Assembly (NCBI GenBank): GCA_024684215.1
Contig: JAIKXH010000092.1
Location: 62,001 to 126,000, forward strand
Origin: Lachnospiraceae bacterium
GTDB lineage: Bacteria; Bacillota; Clostridia; Lachnospirales; Lachnospiraceae
Direction: 5' to 3'
Length of the DNA stretch: 64,000 nucleotides
Shown here one piece after another: positions 58,438-64,000 of the stretch; positions within the stretch are counted from its first letter, which is position 1; every line of letters begins with the position of its first letter. The notes below the pieces were generated by a model that searched no databases, had not been told where the DNA came from, and saw only the letters and a list, made by a program, of their open reading frames with translations. The position numbers and the translations under genes are program-made.

Positions 58438-59376
58438 ATGAGTGATATAAAGAAAAGTGCGGTTGAACTTATAGGAAACACTCCTCTTATGGAGGCTTCA
58501 AAGTATGCAGAAAAGTCGGGAGTCACACAGGCTAAAATATTGGTTAAGCTTGAGTACTTAAATCCTGCAGGTTCTGCAAAAGACAGGGTAGCGCTTGCGA
58601 TGATTGAGGATGCAGAGAAAAAAGGGCTGCTTAAAGAAGGAGCGACCGTTATAGAGCCCACAAGCGGAAATACCGGTATCGGTCTTGCATGCGTAGCTGC
58701 AGCAAAGGGCTACAGAGCCATCCTTACACTGCCGGAAACCATGAGCGTAGAAAGAAGAACTTTTTTAAAAGCCTATGGGGCTGAGATAGTGCTTACAGAA
58801 GGATCTAAGGGAATGACTGGAGCCATAGAAAAGGCTAAAGAGCTAAACGAGCAGATCCCGGGGTCGATAATACTCGGACAATTTGATAATCCTGCAAATC
58901 CTGCGGCACACAGAACTGCTACAGGCCCGGAAATATGGAATCAGACTGACGGAAAGGTTGATATTTTTGTTGCCAGTGTAGGGTCCGGCGGAACAATAAC
59001 CGGAGTGGGAGAATTTTTAAAAGAAAAGAATCCTGACATAAAGGTTGTTGCCGTAGAGCCGGCTTCAAGTCCTTTATTATCTAAAGGCGTCGCGGGACCT
59101 CACAAGATACAGGGAATAGGTGCAAATTTTGTTCCAAAGATATTAAACACAAATATTTATGACGAAGTGATTGCCATAGAGGATGATGATGCATTTACCG
59201 AAGGTGCAAATTTTGGCAGAAGCGAGGGGCTGCTTGTCGGTATTTCATCGGGCGCTGCGTTAAAGGCTGCTCTTATTTTGGCAAAAAGACCGGAGAATAA
59301 AGGGAAAAATATTGTAGTTTTTTTACCGGACTCCGGAGACAGATACCTTTCAACACCGCTGTTTAACAGAGAATAA
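58438..59376 (+). CDS. cysK: Cysteine synthase
   Basis: ELIGNTPLMEA, EYLNPAGSAKDRVALAMI, PTSGNTGIGLA. Confidence 0.94.
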   Translation: MSDIKKSAVELIGNTPLMEASKYAEKSGVTQAKILVKLEYLNPAGSAKDRVALAMIEDAEKKGLLKEGATVIEPTSGNTGIGLACVAAAKGYRAILTLPETMSVERRTFLKAYGAEIVLTEGSKGMTGAIEKAKELNEQIPGSIILGQFDNPANPAAHRTATGPEIWNQTDGKVDIFVASVGSGGTITGVGEFLKEKNPDIKVVAVEPASSPLLSKGVAGPHKIQGIGANFVPKILNTNIYDEVIAIEDDDAFTEGANFGRSEGLLVGISSGAALKAALILAKRPENKGKNIVVFLPDSGDRYLSTPLFNRE

Positions 59377-59381
59377 CCTAT

Positions 59382-60005
59382 ATGAACATTGCAAAGATAT
59401 GTGGACTAAAAACCGAAGACGAGATCAGATGGACTGCGGAGGCCGGAGCGGACTTAGGCGGCATTGTAGTCTTTTACGAAAAAAGTAAAAGAAATGTTGA
59501 TATTGACAGAGCAAAAGAACTTGTAAGCTTTGCGCGTGGTCTCGATAAGCCGCTTAAAATGGTGGCGGTATGCGTATCCCCGAGCGAAGAACAGCTTGAA
59601 GACATGGCAGACGCAGGATTTTCGTATGTACAGATTCACGGTGAGCTTAAAAGCGAAGTTCTTTCAAATGCGCCCGTTCCGATTATCAGGGCCTTTAATG
59701 TCAGTAATATGGCGGAGTTTGAAAAGTATAAGGATGACAAACGTATTGCCGGCTTCATATTTGATGCCGGAATCCCGGGAAGCGGAATAGGGTTCGATTA
59801 TGAGCTTTTAAAGGCATTGAATCTCGGCGAATATAATGATAAGCCATTATTGCTCGCAGGTGGATTGTCTTCTGAAAATGTAGGGCATGCACTGGGCGCA
59901 ACCGGGCTTAAAGGTGCGGATACTTCATCGGGGGTTGAAAACGAGACCGGTGAAGGAAAAAGCCGGGATAAAATTTTTGCTTTTGTTAAAGAGGTAAAAA
60001 AATAG
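59382..60005 (+). CDS. trpF: Phosphoribosylanthranilate isomerase-like
   Basis: KICGLKTEDEI, VQIHGE, LLLAGGLSSENVGHAL, DTSSGVE. Confidence 0.85.
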   Translation: MNIAKICGLKTEDEIRWTAEAGADLGGIVVFYEKSKRNVDIDRAKELVSFARGLDKPLKMVAVCVSPSEEQLEDMADAGFSYVQIHGELKSEVLSNAPVPIIRAFNVSNMAEFEKYKDDKRIAGFIFDAGIPGSGIGFDYELLKALNLGEYNDKPLLLAGGLSSENVGHALGATGLKGADTSSGVENETGEGKSRDKIFAFVKEVKK

Positions 60006-60098
60006 CAAATTGCTAGATTTATTTTTTTTTGACCATATTCTATAATCGGAAATCGCGGGCAAGTTCTGCCCGCAAATACTCAGGGAAGAAAATAAAAT

Positions 60099-60782
60099 AT
60101 GGAAAACGTGAAACGAATGCTTCGTTTGGTCTCGGATTCTGTTTATGAACAGGCCAGACGGGGACATATCGGGAACGTTTTGAGTAGAGTAGTAGGAAAT
60201 ATAAGGCTTGTTGTGGTGAAAATGCCTGATAGCATCACACCAGAAAGCATTTGTTCGTTGACGGAAAGGGACCTTGATTTTGAGACCCCTTTAGAGCCAC
60301 GTGAGAGAAAAAGTGTTTTTGAATATGCGGCTCTCAGAACCAGTAAAATGCTTCCTCCAAGGATATTCTTTTCGGAATCGATTGAGGGAAAAGACATGTA
60401 TAACAGTGGGATGTTTATGGATTACGATGAGGCTGCCGGAAGGCATATAGAGACCATAGACAAAAAAAGAGCCTTGAAAGGAATAAGGCTTACCACCACC
60501 GGCTGGTTTGGCGGAGCAGTGGCGGTTTTTTACCCCGGCGTTGCAAAGAGACTTTCCGAGCTTATGAAATCAGACTTTTACGTGACATTTCCTTCTGTGC
60601 ATGAGGCGAGGGTTCACAGCGCCTCATGGAGCAATGTTCATGAAGTACACAGAGCCATAAGCGAGTGGAACCGGCTCGGCAAAATGCGTGATACAGATGA
60701 ATATGTGGGCGATGTTGTGCTCAGATACTGCACTGTCAGGGACGAGTTTTTGCCGGTGGAGTATCCCGACTGGAACAGTTAG
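60099..60782 (+). CDS. Hypothetical protein (weak DUF5688-like pattern)
   Basis: ORF with GGAVAVFYPGVAKRLSELMKSDFYVTFPSVHEARVHSAS; plausible start and context. Confidence 0.55.
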   Translation: MENVKRMLRLVSDSVYEQARRGHIGNVLSRVVGNIRLVVVKMPDSITPESICSLTERDLDFETPLEPRERKSVFEYAALRTSKMLPPRIFFSESIEGKDMYNSGMFMDYDEAAGRHIETIDKKRALKGIRLTTTGWFGGAVAVFYPGVAKRLSELMKSDFYVTFPSVHEARVHSASWSNVHEVHRAISEWNRLGKMRDTDEYVGDVVLRYCTVRDEFLPVEYPDWNS

Positions 60783-60834
60783 CTCAAATATGGTATTATA
60801 CCTAGGATGCTTTTGATAAAGCGAAGGAGGGAAT

Positions 60835-62061
60835 ATGATACCTGAATCAGTAAAAAACAAGCTGTCTGAGTACGGACAGGAACATGTACTTAAATACTTT
60901 GATGAGCTTACGGATAATGAGAAAAAAGCTCTTCTGGATCAGATTGAAGCTACGGATATGAGCATACTTTCCGCAGTCTCTAACCCCGATACCGCATCTT
61001 CAAAGGGGAAAATATCTCCTTTAAAGTGCATGGAGCTTTCCGAGATAAAGGAAAATGAGGACAGCTTTATAAGCACGGGACTTAAGGCCATAAAGAAAGG
61101 CGAGGTAGGAGCGGTACTGCTTGCAGGCGGTATGGGAACAAGACTCGGCTCCGATAACCCTAAAGGAATGTACAATATCGGTCTGACAAGGGATCTGTAT
61201 ATCTTTGAATGCCTTATAAACAATCTTACGGATGTGGTTAAAAAAGCCGACGCTTATATTCATCTTTTTGTGATGACCAGTGAGAAAAACCATGAGGCTA
61301 CCACTTCTTTTTTGAAGGAAAAGAATTTCTTCGGATATCCCGAAAAATATATTCATTTCTTTAAGCAGGAGATGGCGCCCGCAACAGATTACAGCGGAAA
61401 AATCTACCTCGAAGAAAAGGGCCGTATGGCAACATCACCCAACGGAAACGGCGGATGGTTTATTTCGCTTTCAAGAGCGGGACTTTTGGAGAAGGCAAGA
61501 GAGTGGGGAATCAAGTGGTTCAACATCTTTGCGGTTGATAATGTGCTCCAAAAAATCGCAGACCCGGTATTTGTTGGAGCTACGATAGAGAAAAACTGTG
61601 TAGTCGGCGCAAAGGTCGTTAAAAAGAATGCGCCGGACGAAAAGGTAGGAGTAATGTGCCTTGAGGACGGAAAGCCTTCGATTGTAGAGTACTACGAGCT
61701 GACAGACGAGCTTATGAACGCAAAAGACGAAAAGGGAGATCCGGCATATAATTTCGGTGTTATACTTAATTACCTTTTCGAGGTAGATGAACTGGAGAGA
61801 ATCGTTAAGGAAGAGCTTCCTCTGCACATAGTTAAAAAGAAAATACCTTACCTTAATGAGTCGGGTGAGCTTGTTAAGCCCGAGGAACCCAACGGATATA
61901 AATTTGAAAACCTTGTTCTCGACATGATTCATCAGATGTCTTCATGCCTGCCTTTTGAGGTTGTCAGAGAAAAGGAGTTTGCTCCAATTAAAAATAAAAC
62001 AGGTGTGGACTCCGTAGAAAGCGCAAGAGAGCTTTTAAAGAAGAACGGTGTTACATTATAA
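60835..62061 (+). CDS. UTP-sugar/UDP-GlcNAc pyrophosphorylase family
   Basis: VLLAGGMGTRLGSDNPKGMYNIG; UDPGP-family fold motifs. Confidence 0.9.
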   Translation: MIPESVKNKLSEYGQEHVLKYFDELTDNEKKALLDQIEATDMSILSAVSNPDTASSKGKISPLKCMELSEIKENEDSFISTGLKAIKKGEVGAVLLAGGMGTRLGSDNPKGMYNIGLTRDLYIFECLINNLTDVVKKADAYIHLFVMTSEKNHEATTSFLKEKNFFGYPEKYIHFFKQEMAPATDYSGKIYLEEKGRMATSPNGNGGWFISLSRAGLLEKAREWGIKWFNIFAVDNVLQKIADPVFVGATIEKNCVVGAKVVKKNAPDEKVGVMCLEDGKPSIVEYYELTDELMNAKDEKGDPAYNFGVILNYLFEVDELERIVKEELPLHIVKKKIPYLNESGELVKPEEPNGYKFENLVLDMIHQMSSCLPFEVVREKEFAPIKNKTGVDSVESARELLKKNGVTL

Positions 62062-62205
62062 ATGAGGGATCGTCATTTAACATTTTGACAAATAGTCAAA
62101 ACATTTATGCGTTGTTTTTAACAGGGCTATAAAGTATGCTGATAGCGTAACAGCAAACAAAGAATATGTTTTGCTTGTATTCTGTTTAAAGCGAAGGGGA
62201 AAAAT

Positions 62206-63222
62206 ATGGGAAAGATACTAGTTACCGGCGGTGCCGGGTTTATCGGAAGCCATACGGTTGTTGAACTTCAAAATGTTGGCAAGGAAGTTGTTGTCCTTGA
62301 TAATCTTTCAAACGCCAGTGAGAAATCATTGGAGAGAGTAAGCGCCATAACGGGAAAGAAAGTTCCTTTTTATAAGGCTGATATTCTGGACAGAGAAGCT
62401 TTGGAAGAGATTTTTTCCAAAGAGGACATAAGCGCGGTAATCCATTTTGCCGGTCTCAAAGCTGTCGGAGAATCCGTAGCCAAGCCCTGGGAGTATTATG
62501 AGAATAATATTGCCGGTACTCTTACTTTGGTAGATGTCATGAGAAAGCACGGATGTAAGAATATCATTTTCTCATCCAGCGCTACGGTATACGGAGATCC
62601 GGCGTTTATTCCGATTACGGAAGAGTGTCCTAAGGGAGTATGCACAAACCCTTACGGATGGACCAAATCAATGTTAGAGCAGATTTTATCCGATATCCAG
62701 AAGGCGGACAACGAATGGAATGTCATTTTGCTTCGCTACTTTAATCCCATCGGAGCGCATAAATCCGGAACCATGGGAGAAAATCCCAATGGCATTCCCA
62801 ACAATCTTATGCCATACATCACACAGGTTGCTGTAGGAAAAAGAGATCACTTGAATGTATTCGGAAATGACTACGATACACATGACGGTACCGGAGTAAG
62901 AGATTATATTCATGTTGTCGATCTCGCTGTGGGACATGTAAAGGCGCTTAAAAAGATTGAGGAAAAAGCGGGACTTAAGATTTATAATCTCGGAACCGGT
63001 CAGGGATACAGTGTGCTTGATATTGTGAAAAATTTCGAGGAGGCTAACGGAGTAAAGATCCCCTACGAGATTACCGAGCGACGCCCCGGAGACATTGCCA
63101 CATGTTATGCGGATGCCACTCTTGCAAAGAAAGAGCTCGGCTGGGAGGCCAAGTACGGAATTAAGGAAATGTGCGAAGACTCCTGGAGATGGCAGAAGAA
63201 TAATCCAAACGGATATCAGTAA
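62206..63222 (+). CDS. galE: UDP-glucose 4-epimerase
   Basis: [39 protein letters not shown]. Confidence 0.95.
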   Translation: MGKILVTGGAGFIGSHTVVELQNVGKEVVVLDNLSNASEKSLERVSAITGKKVPFYKADILDREALEEIFSKEDISAVIHFAGLKAVGESVAKPWEYYENNIAGTLTLVDVMRKHGCKNIIFSSSATVYGDPAFIPITEECPKGVCTNPYGWTKSMLEQILSDIQKADNEWNVILLRYFNPIGAHKSGTMGENPNGIPNNLMPYITQVAVGKRDHLNVFGNDYDTHDGTGVRDYIHVVDLAVGHVKALKKIEEKAGLKIYNLGTGQGYSVLDIVKNFEEANGVKIPYEITERRPGDIATCYADATLAKKELGWEAKYGIKEMCEDSWRWQKNNPNGYQ

Positions 63223-63252
63223 ATCCGTAATCGCAGATTGTCAAATAAATTG

Positions 63253-63293
63253 TCCGGACGGAAGCTGATAAAAAAGCATCCGTCCGGATTTTA
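63253..63293 (+). terminator. Intrinsic terminator after galE
   Basis: tccggacgga-agctgataaaaaagca-tccgtccgga-tttt. Confidence 0.8.
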
Positions 63294-63554
63294 GTCTTCT
63301 TCTATGACTCGGACCTCGAGATAGTCAAAGGGAACCTCTTCTATAAAGGAGTCGCTGCCAAATCTTACAACCCCGTTTCTTTTAAATGAATTAATATTGC
63401 GATCAAGCCATATCGGTTGCGGCAGATCCATTTTTTTGGCGATATCCTCAATGGCACGAAAAACCTTATGTGTTCTGGTGTCCTTGCTGTTATCGACAAT
63501 AAGCTCATCACAGAGCATATGCGTATCTTTAAACTGTCTAGCCCAAATTCTCAT
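63291..63554 (-). CDS. Conserved-looking small hypothetical protein
   Basis: MRIWARQFKDTHMLCDELIVDNSKDTRTHKVFRAIEDIAKKMDLPQPIWLDRNINSFKR; ATG at 63554. Confidence 0.6.
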   Translation of the reverse strand: MRIWARQFKDTHMLCDELIVDNSKDTRTHKVFRAIEDIAKKMDLPQPIWLDRNINSFKRNGVVRFGSDSFIEEVPFDYLEVRVIEED

Positions 63555-63746
63555 ATTTTTTCCAATCAAAGTAAACTAATAAAAAACGTTTTTTTATGCA
63601 ATTATCACAAAAAATCAACTTAAACGTTTAACAAAATTTAATGTTTATGATAATTGGCTAAAATTATGGTATTATTATAAATGATAAAGGATTTGAGGAC
63701 AAGCAGACAATGCTGGGGGAAGGAAAATAAAAGGATTTAAACACAA

Positions 63747-64000
63747 ATGGAACTGGTAGGCGACAACGACGGAATAGAGACATGGCAGGAAGTTAGTCTT
63801 TTGTACAGTGCAGCTCTTCATCAGATGGAGACTAAAATGGAGATCCTCAATGAGGAATTCCAGCATGTACACCAATACAATCCGATAGAGCACATTAAAG
63901 CAAGGATTAAGACTCCTGAAAGTATCGTTAAAAAACTGAAAAGAAACGGCTTTGATTCTACTATAGAGAATATGGTTAATCATGTTAACGATATTGCGGG
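63747..64000 (+). CDS. Small alarmone synthetase (RelQ/YjbM-like), truncated by window edge
   Basis: WQEVSLLYSAALHQMETKMEILNEEFQHVHQYNPIEHIKARIKTPESIVKKLKRNGFD..NHVNDIAG. Confidence 0.88.
   Translation, partial: MELVGDNDGIETWQEVSLLYSAALHQMETKMEILNEEFQHVHQYNPIEHIKARIKTPESIVKKLKRNGFDSTIENMVNHVNDIA

Noticed and set aside
1-64000. Prophage, transposon, integrative element or toxin-antitoxin module
   Set aside because: No transposase, integrase, phage structural or TA-like proteins recognised in either strand; gene content and order are mainly core.

Overview
The window looks like a Lachnospiraceae-type (Butyrivibrio-like, inferred only from gene content and style) Firmicutes chromosome. It is almost entirely housekeeping and densely coding on the + strand, with no transposase, integrase, prophage or CRISPR array recognised. 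Main blocks: (1) 1-5563, a type II fatty-acid synthesis operon (fused KS/CLF-like protein cut by the left edge, fabG, fabZ, fabD, fused accDA); (2) 5616-7830, a GH28-like gene and an orphan type IV pilin-like gene; (3) 7885-15245, prmA, a degenerate CobL/CbiT-like protein, rsmE, iscS, thiI, an HPr-like gene and mtaB; (4) 15381-21106, a yrzL-yrrK-yrzB/rnj/ylbF/mltG-like/trmR/U32 block; (5) 21191-31330, glutamine synthetase III, a CZB-domain protein, a PocR hybrid kinase, an AEC transporter, a CgeB-like glycosyltransferase, tRNA-Gln, an acyl-ACP thioesterase, cvfB and yjfB; (6) 31547-37508, cdaR-like, ftsEX, envC-like, ctpA and an aquaporin; (7) 40141-49067, uvrB and uvrA separated by an acyl-AMP ligase, a patatin and an orphan McrB-like AAA+ protein; (8) 49087-52230, a small polysaccharide cluster; (9) 52478-58378, mreB/mbl, flagellar rod genes, a DUF5610-like protein and a Cache-GGDEF protein; (10) 58438-64000, cysK, trpF, a UDP-sugar pyrophosphorylase, galE and the start of a relQ-like gene. 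Best leads: (a) a recurrent pattern of degenerate tandem repeats that begin in or just after the 3' end of a gene and fill the intergenic gap (8 clear cases); (b) an orphan McrB-like AAA+ protein apparently co-transcribed with uvrA; (c) an orphan pilin behind a near-perfect sigma-28-type promoter; (d) a family of apparently repurposed or degenerate enzymes: KS/CLF-like half, HPr without the active-site His, MltG without its catalytic domain, CobL-like protein with an eroded SAM motif, and a BY-kinase-like domain without Walker A. All family names come from reading the sequences by eye; no database search was run.
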